A DNA stretch of 64,000 bases from G963677445 sp963677445 (GCA_963677445.2 CAXXGF010000045.1:1-64000), one strand, 5' to 3'. Shown: positions 34,344 to 43,369, counted from the stretch's first letter. Numbers and translations: made by a program. The notes: generated by a model from the letters alone, not told the origin.

Positions 34344-35162
34344 CTACTTCTTGATAATTATAATATCTACTCTTCTGTTGCTGGCTCTTCCTTCATTCGT
34401 ATTATTCGAAGCAATTGGCTTGTATTCGGAATAACCAACAATTGAAACTTTGTCCGGAGGCAGTTTTTCCTCATTGATCAGGTAATAAGCTGTGTTCAGG
34501 GCCCGGTTAACCGAAAGATGCCAGTTGGAGGGATATAAAGAGCTGTTAATGGGTACGTTATCTGTGTGCCCCTCAACCCTGATATCATATGGCAGCTCCC
34601 TTAAAATGTTTGCCAGGCCGGTAAGAACAATTCTTGATTCGAGAGTCAAATTCGAGTTTCCGGAAGAAAAAAGTATGTCATCGAGAATCCTGATGGTAAT
34701 TCCCCGTTCATTCTCTTCAAGTTTTATCGATTGTCCGAAATTATATTCTTCAATGACATCATTAAGATCATTTTTTAATTTTGTCATCGGATTTTCGAAA
34801 GGTGAACCTCCTGTCCCCCCGTTAAAACCGGGTATCTTTCCGCTGCCGCCGAATATATCACCCATCGCCTCGGTCATCTCCTGGTATTTCTCTATGTCGA
34901 CATTTGATATCGCGTAGAGAATAATAAAGAGACCTAAAAGCAGAGTAATCAGATCGGCATAGGTAATAAGATACCTGTCTTTATCCGATTCTTCGCTGAA
35001 TATATTTTCTTCTACGTGGAGAGATTCAGAATACGAACCTGGTCCTTCTGAGGCAGCATACTTACGAGCCTTGCCTTTGTCAAGGAGGGAATTTCGCCTG
35101 TTCTTAGAGCCAGAGCCGCTTCCAGAGATATCTCCATCATCCTTTTCTCTTCTAAATGACAT
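34344..35162 (-). CDS. motB: Flagellar motor protein MotB (first stator set), start uncertain
   Basis: The core is a MotB: membrane helix RYLITYADLITLLLGLFIIL with the channel aspartate, Gly-rich linker, OmpA-like domain (RVEGHTDNVP, LSVNRALNTA, GYSEYKPIA). From the only ATG (35162) the first 151 bases overlap the 3' end of motA in another frame and encode a low-complexity Gly/Ser/Arg stretch. Starting after the motA stop would need a non-standard codon such as ATA at 35003. Either an unusual long overlap or an unconventional start is present. Length with the ATG is 272 residues. Confidence 0.85.
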   Translation of the reverse strand: MSFRREKDDGDISGSGSGSKNRRNSLLDKGKARKYAASEGPGSYSESLHVEENIFSEESDKDRYLITYADLITLLLGLFIILYAISNVDIEKYQEMTEAMGDIFGGSGKIPGFNGGTGGSPFENPMTKLKNDLNDVIEEYNFGQSIKLEENERGITIRILDDILFSSGNSNLTLESRIVLTGLANILRELPYDIRVEGHTDNVPINSSLYPSNWHLSVNRALNTAYYLINEEKLPPDKVSIVGYSEYKPIASNNTNEGRASNRRVDIIIIKK

Positions 35163-35794
35163 TGTTTTAATTTATCACCAATTGGTAACCAAAGTAAATT
35201 TGCGGTAAAAACGCCCCATAATGTGGCTATGAAAGCCGAGGCAATATTTCTTATAAGAAGGTTGGGATCATCCCCGACGTTCGTAAGGGTCATAATAAGC
35301 CCCATCACAGTGCCGAGAATTCCCATTGTGGGCGCGTATCCACCCATTTTTGTAAAAATAAAAATATTTGAAAAATGCCGGTCCTGCATTGAGCGCATTT
35401 CAATATTTGCGAGGGAACGTAGTGAAGTTTCATCATTCCCGTCAATAACATAACGGATTATTTTTCTGGTAAATAAATGATCCATTGTGTTCAGATGTTT
35501 GTCGACAGCGAGAACCCCGTCCCGCCTTGAAATGATTGAAAGCTCCACCAGATCATTAACAAGTTTTTCGAAATTATACCGGAGCGGGAAATATGCCAGT
35601 CTGGCCAGTGTAAATATTTTCAAAAAACCATCCAGCCCAAATCCGATAATTGTTGCCGAAAAAGTTCCTCCAAAAACAATCATTATCGGCGCCAGCAGAA
35701 AAAGGGCCTTCATTGAACCGCCCTCAATAAGAAAAGCGCCGAATATAGACAAAAGTCCCAGAAACAGTCCGCTAAGTGTGCCTGTTTGTTTCAT
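35012..35794 (-). CDS. motA: Flagellar motor protein MotA (first stator set, MotP/PomA-like)
   Basis: 260 residues with four membrane segments (about 7-23, 29-50, 150-170 and 185-205). MIVFGGTFSATIIGFGL, MGGYAPTMGILGTVMGLIMTL and IASAFIATLWGVFTANLLWLPI match the MotA/PomA/MotP group; the GGT.SA pattern is closer to sodium-type (PomA/MotP) members than to the MotA at 32136. Ion specificity is inference. It lies one base after flgL and overlaps the start of its motB partner. Confidence 0.9.
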   Translation of the reverse strand: MKQTGTLSGLFLGLLSIFGAFLIEGGSMKALFLLAPIMIVFGGTFSATIIGFGLDGFLKIFTLARLAYFPLRYNFEKLVNDLVELSIISRRDGVLAVDKHLNTMDHLFTRKIIRYVIDGNDETSLRSLANIEMRSMQDRHFSNIFIFTKMGGYAPTMGILGTVMGLIMTLTNVGDDPNLLIRNIASAFIATLWGVFTANLLWLPIGDKLKQCHLEEKRMMEISLEAALALRTGEIPSLTKARLVSMLPQKDQVRILNLST

Positions 35795-35795
35795 A

Positions 35796-36692
35796 TCAGA
35801 TATAATCCATAAGTGATTTGGGAAGAATCATTGATGACATTTTATATGAAAGCTCAAGTATATATTCCTGATTCTGCAAATCGATAAGTGACTTCGCGAT
35901 ATCGGTATCATTTTCCTTTGACAGAAGGTCCTGGGCAATGACTTCCTGATTTTCCAGAATTAAATCTGTATCGGTAAGTTTATTTATAACCGTACCTTCA
36001 CGCGCCAGCTTATCCACAACATTTTTACTGAAATCTTCAATTCTCTCAGTTGCCGCGGCATCAGGCATAACTCCGTTTCTCAGATCATCCCTGATCGAAA
36101 TCAGAGTATTAAAAATATCGGTCGAGCCATCTATATCTCCAAAAAGCTCCTTGCCGGTAATGTTAATTTTCTGGTTGGTAAATTTCGATATTTTGAGAAG
36201 ATGTTCACCCGAAACATCGCCGGCCTTTAATTCAATGGCGCTTTCATCCGCTGTATATCCGTAAGGAGGCTGGTTAAAATCTGTTCCGCCAAAAAGAAAT
36301 TTACCGTCATATTCCGAATTTGCCGCCTGCATTATCGCGTTCAGGGAAGCATCGATCGATTCGGCAAACTGGCTCATGTTATCCTGATTAGCCGAGTTAT
36401 TTACCCGGGTCATCGTAACCAGAACATTGGAAACCTCATCATTTATCGTCTCCATAGCGATAGTTGAATTTTCAGCGAAAGCCAGGCCATTTTCAATATT
36501 TCCCCTGTATGAGCTTAACTGCTCAGCCTGCTTGCTCAGCCTCATTAACCTGGATGTTCCCGCCGGATCATCCGATGGGTTCTGAATACGTTTGTTCGTT
36601 GCTATTTTTGTCTGCAGCTCCTCAACCCGCGCGCGGCTCTGGCTGATTGTATTCAGATAAGATCGGTTTAACATTACATCAGATACTCTCAT
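35796..36692 (-). CDS. flgL: Flagellar hook-associated protein 3 (FlgL)
   Basis: 298 residues, the usual size. Forms the second hook-filament junction layer. The flagellin-like N-terminal D0/D1 region is MRVSDVMLNRSYLNTISQSR...LQTKIATNKRIQNPSDDPAGTS, and the C-terminal helix (LLSKENDTDIAKSLIDLQNQ) closes the coiled coil. Immediately downstream of flgK (three bases). Confidence 0.95.
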   Translation of the reverse strand: MRVSDVMLNRSYLNTISQSRARVEELQTKIATNKRIQNPSDDPAGTSRLMRLSKQAEQLSSYRGNIENGLAFAENSTIAMETINDEVSNVLVTMTRVNNSANQDNMSQFAESIDASLNAIMQAANSEYDGKFLFGGTDFNQPPYGYTADESAIELKAGDVSGEHLLKISKFTNQKINITGKELFGDIDGSTDIFNTLISIRDDLRNGVMPDAAATERIEDFSKNVVDKLAREGTVINKLTDTDLILENQEVIAQDLLSKENDTDIAKSLIDLQNQEYILELSYKMSSMILPKSLMDYI

Positions 36693-36695
36693 AAG

Positions 36696-38054
36696 CTACA
36701 CCAAACTTAAAATTGTCTGCATCATCTGATCGGCCACCTTAATAAGTCGGGCCGATGCGTCATATGAGCGTTGATATTTAATTATATTTGTCATCTCTTC
36801 ATCGATAGAAACACCTGAAACTGAAGAGCGCTGATTTTCAAGATTTGTTTTGATAAGTTGAGTCGATTCAGCGATCAGGTCGGACTGGGCTTTTTCATTT
36901 CCCATCCGGCTTATCATCATGGAATAATTTTCATTCAATGTGGCATTGTTCAAAATTTTCGCGTCCGCTATAGCCGCAATCTCCAATGCTATATCTCCAT
37001 TGCCCGAGCTGCCGTCTGACGAAATCGCTATTTTATTTGAATCATCCAGGATAGCCTGGTTTATTATAAGTTCACCACCTGAATAACCGGTGAAAAAATC
37101 CATTCCGGCAGCCGGCGTGTCTTCCATGGTATATCCCGATCTGTGAATTTCATTTACTTTTTCGGCAAGTGTTGTAGTTACATTATCCAGGCTCTCCATA
37201 TAGGAAGGAATATGAGTCGAATAAGTTTCCGCAAGAGCCGCGAGTTCTCCCCCTACCAGGGTTACATTCGACTCGCCATTCTGAGTTACAATGGATAGTT
37301 TACCCCCGACTTCTTTCACCTCAAACTGAACATATCCGCCTGCGTCGGCAGCGTAAACACCGCCGACCGAAAGAATTGCCGCGTTTTCAGGATCAGTTGT
37401 TACATTAATATTTGCCAGTGTGCTTATATTTTCAAGGATAGCGTCCCTTTTATCAAGCATATCATTTGCCAGATTGCTGTTGGCGCCCTGTGATGATATC
37501 TGCACATTAATTTCATTTACCTCTTTAATGTAGGTATTCAGCATTTCAACCTTGCTGTTCATCTCACTGAGAATATCAGATTTAAGTGTGTTCAGATTAT
37601 CGTTAACACCTTTGATACTCTCAGAAAGTCTTTTCGCGTTATATACCACATTTTCCCTTAACTGGGGTGAATTGGGAGTCACCGAAAGTTCACTCCAGGA
37701 ATTGAAAAATGAATTCATCATAGTGGATATACCAAGCTCGGAAGGTTCATTAAATACCTGTTCAACCTGGCTGAGAAGGGCTGATTTTTTATCATTGGCC
37801 GAGTACTTGTAATTGTTCAGTCTGATTTCATTATCGAGGTATTCATTCCTAACTCTTTCAACCTGATCAATTTTTACTCCCAGGCCCCATTCGACACCCT
37901 GGTTAATTCCCTGCTGATCTGTGCTCAGCAATACCCGCTGGCGTGTGTAATCAGGATTTGACGCGTTGGCCACATTATGCGACGTTACATTCATTGCCTG
38001 CTGATAAACTGACAGGCTCCTGCGCGATATGTCAAATATTCTGCTGACCGACAT
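36696..38054 (-). CDS. flgK: Flagellar hook-associated protein 1 (FlgK)
   Basis: 452 residues, shorter than E. coli FlgK (547), so the middle domains are reduced. N-terminal rod/hook signature RSLSVYQQAMNVTSHNVANASNPDYTR; C-terminal SGVSIDEEMTNIIKYQRSYDASARLI. It forms the first junction layer between hook and filament. FlgN, its chaperone, is encoded one base upstream. Confidence 0.95.
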   Translation of the reverse strand: MSVSRIFDISRRSLSVYQQAMNVTSHNVANASNPDYTRQRVLLSTDQQGINQGVEWGLGVKIDQVERVRNEYLDNEIRLNNYKYSANDKKSALLSQVEQVFNEPSELGISTMMNSFFNSWSELSVTPNSPQLRENVVYNAKRLSESIKGVNDNLNTLKSDILSEMNSKVEMLNTYIKEVNEINVQISSQGANSNLANDMLDKRDAILENISTLANINVTTDPENAAILSVGGVYAADAGGYVQFEVKEVGGKLSIVTQNGESNVTLVGGELAALAETYSTHIPSYMESLDNVTTTLAEKVNEIHRSGYTMEDTPAAGMDFFTGYSGGELIINQAILDDSNKIAISSDGSSGNGDIALEIAAIADAKILNNATLNENYSMMISRMGNEKAQSDLIAESTQLIKTNLENQRSSVSGVSIDEEMTNIIKYQRSYDASARLIKVADQMMQTILSLV

Positions 38055-38055
38055 T

Positions 38056-38511
38056 TTATATCTTCTTATCTATTAAGGATCGTTTTTTCATACCAATCAC
38101 CGAGGTAATTATCTCTTTGATAAATGAACGTGAGCTTTCGATAAGGCCCCTGTTCTTTTCATTTGTCCTGAGGATAAAATGGAGTTTTTCCTTTATTTCC
38201 CCGCTGAGCGCGCTCAAAGAACCGAATGATTCCTCATCCATCTTCCCTTCCGCCTGTTCAAGCAAATCAGAAAGCTTGAGAATATTTTTGGGAAGATTAT
38301 ATTTTTCCGAAAGTTTCATCATGTAATCGACACGTTTTCTTCCGGTCTGCTCTATTGCCATCAGCATCTTTTCTTCACTGTGGGTAATGGACTCAAGGTT
38401 CTGATAGTCATTTTCCACCAGCGCCTTCTGCTTAGCGGCAACCAGCTCCTGATATTCATTGAGCTTGGAACTTAGTTCGGTTAATATTTTAATTAATTCT
38501 TTTTCAGGCAT
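38056..38511 (-). CDS. flgN: FlgN-like flagellar export chaperone
   Basis: 151 residues, nearly all helical (LIKILTELSSKLNEYQELVAAKQKALVENDYQNL). FlgN binds FlgK and FlgL before export. Sequence identity in this family is low; identification rests on the length, the coiled-coil pattern and its position directly before flgK. Confidence 0.85.
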   Translation of the reverse strand: MPEKELIKILTELSSKLNEYQELVAAKQKALVENDYQNLESITHSEEKMLMAIEQTGRKRVDYMMKLSEKYNLPKNILKLSDLLEQAEGKMDEESFGSLSALSGEIKEKLHFILRTNEKNRGLIESSRSFIKEIITSVIGMKKRSLIDKKI

Positions 38512-38512
38512 T

Positions 38513-39325
38513 TTAACTTTCCAGGAAATTCAGATATCCGAGGACTCGTGTAACATAATTTTGTGTTTCTTTAAAAGGGGGAATGCCATTGTATTTATCT
38601 ACATTGCCGGGACCGGCGTTATATGCTGAAAGGGCAAGTTTCTTATCACCGTTATATTTTTTCAGCATTTCGGCCAGGTATCTTGTTCCGCCATGAATAT
38701 TTTCCCGCGGATCCCAGACATTGTTAACACCCATATCTGAGGCGGTTGAATCGATTAGCTGCATCAATCCCTTGGCATTCGCTTTTGAAACTGCTTTGGG
38801 ATTGGCGGCTGATTCGGTAAAGATCACCGATTTAATCAGGTTTTTGTCGATGCCATATCTTTCGGCAGCTTCTTCGATTATCGGTTCAAATTTTTCTATT
38901 CTTCCAAGTGTGCTTCCGCTTGGTTTAATCGCTTTTTCATCTGAAGGTAAATCAGTTTTATTGCTCTTTTTTGGCTGAACAGACTTTGCGGCGTTCATTT
39001 CCTTTTGATAATCCTCAAGCCTCTGTCCGGTTATCTTTTCAAAGATAGCGCCGGCGACTCCCATACCGCTGCGTCCTGAAATATGATCCGCCAGTTTGAA
39101 CTCGAAAAGTGAATTAAAATAATCACTTCCCGGGCCGGCATTGCCCATCAGCCCGCCGGTTCCTTCAGTCATGCTTTTTAACATCATTGATGTCAGCAGG
39201 CTTTCGAAACCTTTTGACGCTTCGGCAATTTTCCCTTTTTCGGCTCCTGAATATCTCGAACCAAAAACCTTTGCCTTGCTGATATGCCTCGAGGGGTCCG
39301 ATATTTTTAAATTTAACTCTTCCAT
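38513..39325 (-). CDS. flgJ: FlgJ-type rod protein fused to an SLT lytic transglycosylase
   Basis: 270 residues. Residues about 25-115 are the FlgJ rod-binding domain (EASKGFESLLTSMMLKSM). A linker (120-145) leads to an SLT (GH23-like) transglycosylase at about 150-268: catalytic Glu in VIFTESAANPKAVS, then KGLMQLIDSTASDMG, GTRYLAEML and LALSAYNAGPGNV. It should open peptidoglycan for rod growth. E. coli FlgJ has a GH73 glucosaminidase in the same place, so this is a different enzyme partner. Its start overlaps the flgI stop by one base. Confidence 0.93.
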   Translation of the reverse strand: MEELNLKISDPSRHISKAKVFGSRYSGAEKGKIAEASKGFESLLTSMMLKSMTEGTGGLMGNAGPGSDYFNSLFEFKLADHISGRSGMGVAGAIFEKITGQRLEDYQKEMNAAKSVQPKKSNKTDLPSDEKAIKPSGSTLGRIEKFEPIIEEAAERYGIDKNLIKSVIFTESAANPKAVSKANAKGLMQLIDSTASDMGVNNVWDPRENIHGGTRYLAEMLKKYNGDKKLALSAYNAGPGNVDKYNGIPPFKETQNYVTRVLGYLNFLES

Positions 39326-40416
39326 TATATTATCACCAGTTCTGCTACAAGCGCTCCCGCTTCTTTCAGCGCCTGAAATATCGCTATTATATCCCGCGGT
39401 GAAACCTTAAGTGAATTTAATGCTGCCGCCACTTCCTGAATATTCGAAGCTCCCTGGATTGCCACAGCTTTTGCCGTATCCTGTTTTGCGTAAGGTATCA
39501 GGTTATTAAAAAACTGTGTCGAACCTCCCGAAAATGCTCCGGGCTGACTTATCAGCGGCATTGAACGAACCTGTATATTCAAACTCCCGTGTGAAATTGT
39601 GACTGGTTTAATTCTTACATTATGACCTGAAACAACTGTGCCTGTTCTTTCATTCAAAACAACTTTGGCTATTTCATCTGTTTCAACTGTTATTGATTCC
39701 AGCTCGGAAAGAAACGCGATCCTCTGATCTTTTCTCGCTGCCGGAATTGTAATCTTTATTTCCGCGGCGTCCGCGGCAATAGCCGTTCCGGGACCAAAGA
39801 GTGTGTTTACCGCACTTGCCACATTATCCGCTGTTGTTATATCGGGGCTTTTCAGAATAACACTGAGAGCATCAGTGCGGATATTGGTTGGCAGAGCTCT
39901 TTGTAATATACCACCCAGCGGCACTCTTCCGGCCAGTGAATGATTTTTGCTCACACGCCCTCCCGAGGAGGTGTTTATATCATAACCGCCTACCGAAACG
40001 GGCCCCTGGGCCATGGCATATACTTCACCTTTGATTCCTGAAAGAGGAGTCATAAGTAATGTTCCGCCCTGAAGGCTTCTCGCGTCGCCGAGAGACGCTA
40101 CATTTATATCAAACTTGGCGCCTGTCTTCAGGTAATTATCCAGTGTGGCAGTTACCATTACAGCAGCGACATTTTTTGTCTTCAGGTCTGTCTGTGAAAC
40201 TGTGATGCCGAATCTTTTCAGCATACTGGTGACCGACTGAATTGTGAAAGATGACCTGTGGCTGTCGCCGCTTCCTGAAAGACCGACTACCAGGCCATAG
40301 CCTATTACCTGTTCCGAACTGGCATCACTCAAATATGCTATATCCTTTATACGCTGCGCGTTAAGCATCAGCGCGGAAAGAAAAAATATGATTGATATAT
40401 AAATGATCCGTTTCAT
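39325..40416 (-). CDS. flgI: Flagellar P-ring protein FlgI
   Basis: 363 residues from the ATG at 40416. That start gives a clean signal peptide (MKRIIYISIIFFLSALMLNA) and does not overlap flgH; the longer frame to 40458 would add 14 residues with no function. Family motifs: RIKDIAYLSDASSEQVIGYG, LVVGLSGSGDS, VAAVMVTATL and LNERTGTVVSGHNVRI. Forms the periplasmic P ring around the rod. Presence with flgH means a Gram-negative flagellum. Confidence 0.95.
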   Translation of the reverse strand: MKRIIYISIIFFLSALMLNAQRIKDIAYLSDASSEQVIGYGLVVGLSGSGDSHRSSFTIQSVTSMLKRFGITVSQTDLKTKNVAAVMVTATLDNYLKTGAKFDINVASLGDARSLQGGTLLMTPLSGIKGEVYAMAQGPVSVGGYDINTSSGGRVSKNHSLAGRVPLGGILQRALPTNIRTDALSVILKSPDITTADNVASAVNTLFGPGTAIAADAAEIKITIPAARKDQRIAFLSELESITVETDEIAKVVLNERTGTVVSGHNVRIKPVTISHGSLNIQVRSMPLISQPGAFSGGSTQFFNNLIPYAKQDTAKAVAIQGASNIQEVAAALNSLKVSPRDIIAIFQALKEAGALVAELVII

Positions 40417-40424
40417 ATCTACAC

Positions 40425-40991
40425 CTAGAATAACCAGTGAAAAAGTTTTGTTAACCATCCCGGATGCTGATAGTTATCTATCAGTCCGTTTCCTTCAAGC
40501 ACAATCTCCGCTTCCGATATATTATAAGAAAGAACCGAGTTATCGGCGCGGATATCTGATATCCTCACTATTCCGCTGAGATGTATTAGCTGTTCTTCCC
40601 CGTTTATCGATATTTTTCTGCTTCCCCTTATATAAAGGTTCCCATTTGTAAGAACAGAATCTATAGTCGCGCTTATTTTAGTTCTGATCATTCCTGTAGT
40701 TTTGGTAGCTCCCGATCCCTGGAATTCATTCGCGCTGTTTAATCCGAGATCGGCGCTCGGCAAAGCGGTGTTATCAAGCATCCCGCTGCCCGAAAATCCT
40801 ATATCACTCGATCTCCCTCCCGATGTCTGCGCATTATTCGAAGCCTGGGAAGATTCAACAACTTCAATAGTTATAGCATCCCCTATCCTGAATGCTTTCT
40901 GATCGGAAAAAAGAGAACTAAACGCGTTTTGCCTCATATCCTGCGCGTAAAGAGCGCCTCCGATCAAAAATAAAAGTATTAGCTTTTTCAT
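40425..40991 (-). CDS. flgH: Flagellar L-ring protein FlgH, without a visible lipobox
   Basis: 188 residues. FlgH forms the outer-membrane L ring. Recognised by SLFSDQKAFRIGDAITIEVVESSQASNNAQT, TISATIDSVLTNGNLYIRGSR and GIVRISDIRADNSVLSY. The N-terminus is a plain signal peptide (MKKLILLFLIGGALYAQ) with no cysteine near the cleavage site, while most FlgH proteins are lipoproteins with a lipobox. Confidence 0.93.
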   Translation of the reverse strand: MKKLILLFLIGGALYAQDMRQNAFSSLFSDQKAFRIGDAITIEVVESSQASNNAQTSGGRSSDIGFSGSGMLDNTALPSADLGLNSANEFQGSGATKTTGMIRTKISATIDSVLTNGNLYIRGSRKISINGEEQLIHLSGIVRISDIRADNSVLSYNISEAEIVLEGNGLIDNYQHPGWLTKLFHWLF

Positions 40992-40995
40992 AACT

Positions 40996-41643
40996 CTACT
41001 CTATTATAATTACATTCTTGTTATCAATTACACGCGCCTGAAATATCTTGTTATCCACTGTCCGGACTTTGATTATTTCACCTTCCGCGCCATCTTCTCT
41101 CGCGTAAGCTTCCACAGAAACAACAACATTCCCGACACTTGAAAGCGCCGTGATTTTATCCCCGGCCAGAATATCAGGAATTTTTTCAATATCGTAGTTC
41201 AGCAAAACAGCGCCGCTTCTGATCATCCTTCGGGCCCGGAATTTCTGAAGGTCTTCACCCCGGGCGACAACATTTCCCGCATAGTCGGAAACTTCCATAA
41301 GTTTTTTATCGAACATCAGATAGTTAAGATCATCTTTTCTGCTTATATCGGCATTTGCCACATATACATAATCATAGATATGGAGCCTGACTGTTATGAA
41401 GGATGTTCTGCTTCTTGTTTTTGTTTTCTGAATTTTTACTGGCACATAACATAAACTGCCTTTTATCTCAGGATCAAGAAAATCCTGAATTTCAATCTTC
41501 AAATAATTTGAGGGAAGCCTGGTAACTTCAAAATCATACCTTTCATGTTCCGCAAGCTTTTCATCAAGGTAGGATTTTATCCGATCGTTGAGTGAAGCCT
41601 CCGACTGAAAAAATGTTAATATGACAGAAAGTATAACCAGCAT
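40996..41643 (-). CDS. flgA: P-ring assembly chaperone FlgA
   Basis: 215 residues with an N-terminal signal segment. The C-terminal SAF-like domain (RMIRSGAVLLNYDIEKIPDI, LAGDKITALSSVGNVVVSVEAYA, EIIKVRTVDNKIFQARVID) identifies FlgA, which helps FlgI polymerise. Lies between flgG (11 bases) and flgH (five bases). Confidence 0.9.
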   Translation of the reverse strand: MLVILSVILTFFQSEASLNDRIKSYLDEKLAEHERYDFEVTRLPSNYLKIEIQDFLDPEIKGSLCYVPVKIQKTKTRSRTSFITVRLHIYDYVYVANADISRKDDLNYLMFDKKLMEVSDYAGNVVARGEDLQKFRARRMIRSGAVLLNYDIEKIPDILAGDKITALSSVGNVVVSVEAYAREDGAEGEIIKVRTVDNKIFQARVIDNKNVIIIE

Positions 41644-41653
41644 TATTATTTCC

Positions 41654-42451
41654 TTACCTCTTAAGATTATTTGCCATTGACATCATTTCCTCAACGGTTT
41701 TAACCGTTTTGGAATTTATTTCATAAGCCCGCTGGGCCGATATCATCGAAATCATTTCCTCGACAATCTCAACATTCGATGTTTCGAGATAACCCTGGTG
41801 AATTTCGCCGAATCCTTCCGAACCGGGTGTTCCGATAAGGGGATTGCCCGAAACCTTTGATTCTTTATAGAGGTTATCGCCAATCGCGGTCAGTCCGGCA
41901 GGATTCATAAATTTTACAAGCTGTACCGAATCAATCACCTGAGTGCTGCCATCCGATTCCTGCGCTTCAACTGTTCCGTCGCGGTTAACAATAATACCTA
42001 CCGTGGTTTCATTAATACTTATTTCCGGTTCCAGAAAGTAGCCGCTCGAAGTTACAAGCTGCCCGTCGCCATTAACCTTGAATGAACCATCCCTGGTATA
42101 AGCGTAGGTACCGTCACCCTTTCTGACCTGAAAAAATCCTTCACCCTGAATAGCAAGGTCGAACCTGTTGTTGGTTTCTATCATATCACCCTGCTTGAAT
42201 ATTTTGTGGGTTGATGAAGGTTTTACACCGTTACCGACAACAATCTTGGTTGTCGATGAATCCTCAATCCCGGGAGTAGAAGAAGAAGTGGGAATAATCG
42301 TAACCTCCTGATACATGAGGTCCTGAAATTCGGCCTTGTTTTTCTTAAATCCTGTCGTATTTATATTCGCGATGTTATTCGCGATTAACTGGATATTGAG
42401 CTGCTGGGCCTGCATTCCCGAAGATGCTGTTTTTAGTGCTCTGTTTGGCAT
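41654..42451 (-). CDS. flgG: Flagellar distal rod protein FlgG
   Basis: 265 residues, standard FlgG length (about 260). N-terminal motif LKTASSGMQAQQLNIQLIANNIANINTTGFKK; body LAIQGEGFFQV and YTRDGSFKVNGDGQLVTSSGYFL; C-terminus TSNVEIVEEMISMISAQRAYE. Forms the distal rod. 14 bases after flgF. Confidence 0.95.
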   Translation of the reverse strand: MPNRALKTASSGMQAQQLNIQLIANNIANINTTGFKKNKAEFQDLMYQEVTIIPTSSSTPGIEDSSTTKIVVGNGVKPSSTHKIFKQGDMIETNNRFDLAIQGEGFFQVRKGDGTYAYTRDGSFKVNGDGQLVTSSGYFLEPEISINETTVGIIVNRDGTVEAQESDGSTQVIDSVQLVKFMNPAGLTAIGDNLYKESKVSGNPLIGTPGSEGFGEIHQGYLETSNVEIVEEMISMISAQRAYEINSKTVKTVEEMMSMANNLKR

Positions 42452-42464
42452 TTTTTATCTCCCG

Positions 42465-43172
42465 TTATACGTTTCCAATTTCATTTGCTTTTGCGAGGGA
42501 CTGATCAAGGTAGTTTACCATTCTGTGCGCCGATTCATAATCTTTGCTTATCTGGATCATCGATTCCATTTCGGTCAGCGCGTTTACGTTTGAGCCTTCG
42601 AGGTAACCCTGGTAAACTTCAAAGTCCTGCGCATTTGCCTGGTCATATTCATCTTCTTTTACCTCAAAATTGGAATCGCCGACATTTTTCAGTTTCTGTT
42701 TGTCCTCAAACTTCGCTATCTGAAGCCTGTCCACCAGCACGTTGCCAACCTTGATTTCACCTTTGCGGTTTATAGTGATATTGCTGTCCTGGCTTAAGAT
42801 CGCGTTTTTCAGATTAATTTCACCACCTTTGCCGACAACATGCTCATTATTCTGGGTGACAAGATAACCTTCATCTGTAAGCTTGAAATGACCATTTTTC
42901 GTAAACCTGTATCCTTCTTCGGTTTCAACCACAAAAAAAGCGTCACCCCGGATAGCGAGATCGAAAGGATTTGCTGTCGCGTTAAGTTCTCCCTGCTGAA
43001 AATCAGTAACTTTTTTACTTTCAGCGGCCATCCGGCTTTCAAGAATCTCGGAAAAAGGAACCTTCCGTTTAAACCCTGTAGTATTGATATTAGCAAGATT
43101 ATTAGCGATAATGCTCATATTTTTCATATTGGCATTAAGCTTCTGCGATGATTGATAAATACCTTTTATCAT
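42465..43172 (-). CDS. flgF: Flagellar proximal rod protein FlgF
   Basis: 235 residues of the FlgF/FlgG rod-hook family: SQKLNANMKNMSIIANNLANINTTGFKRK, DLAIRGDAFFVVETEEG, NVNALTEMESMIQISKDYES. Shorter than FlgG and upstream of it, the usual flgF position. Its start overlaps the stop of the 66-aa gene by four bases (ATGA). Confidence 0.92.
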   Translation of the reverse strand: MIKGIYQSSQKLNANMKNMSIIANNLANINTTGFKRKVPFSEILESRMAAESKKVTDFQQGELNATANPFDLAIRGDAFFVVETEEGYRFTKNGHFKLTDEGYLVTQNNEHVVGKGGEINLKNAILSQDSNITINRKGEIKVGNVLVDRLQIAKFEDKQKLKNVGDSNFEVKEDEYDQANAQDFEVYQGYLEGSNVNALTEMESMIQISKDYESAHRMVNYLDQSLAKANEIGNV

Positions 43173-43369
43173 TTCTCTTTTCTCCCTGGGGAATTACTTT
43201 GTTCAAGAAGCCGTGAACCAAGTTCCATTGACATAAAAAAATATTTTGAAGAAACCTGGTTTACCGGTTTTTCCGGCAGATCAACACTGTTTGGTAAACG
43301 CTCATTCAGCACAGCCGATAATAATTTCCGGCTGCCGGTATTTTCCTGATTTGAATTACGCGAGTACAT
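43169..43369 (-). CDS. Small protein in the flagellar operon, 66 aa
   Basis: Not recognised. It overlaps flgF by four bases and the upstream gene by 14 bases, so it exactly fills an otherwise empty gap in a tightly packed operon, which supports it being real. Basic and Ser/Asn-rich, with a possible short helix (KYFFMSMELGSRLLEQS). No FlgM-type anti-sigma pattern can be seen. It could be a small chaperone or regulator. Confidence 0.5.
   Translation of the reverse strand: MYSRNSNQENTGSRKLLSAVLNERLPNSVDLPEKPVNQVSSKYFFMSMELGSRLLEQSNSPGRKEK

Noticed and set aside
43169..43369. FlgM anti-sigma factor
   Set aside because: The 66-aa protein has no match to the FlgM C-terminal helices or the usual pattern of small hydrophobic repeats; kept as unknown.
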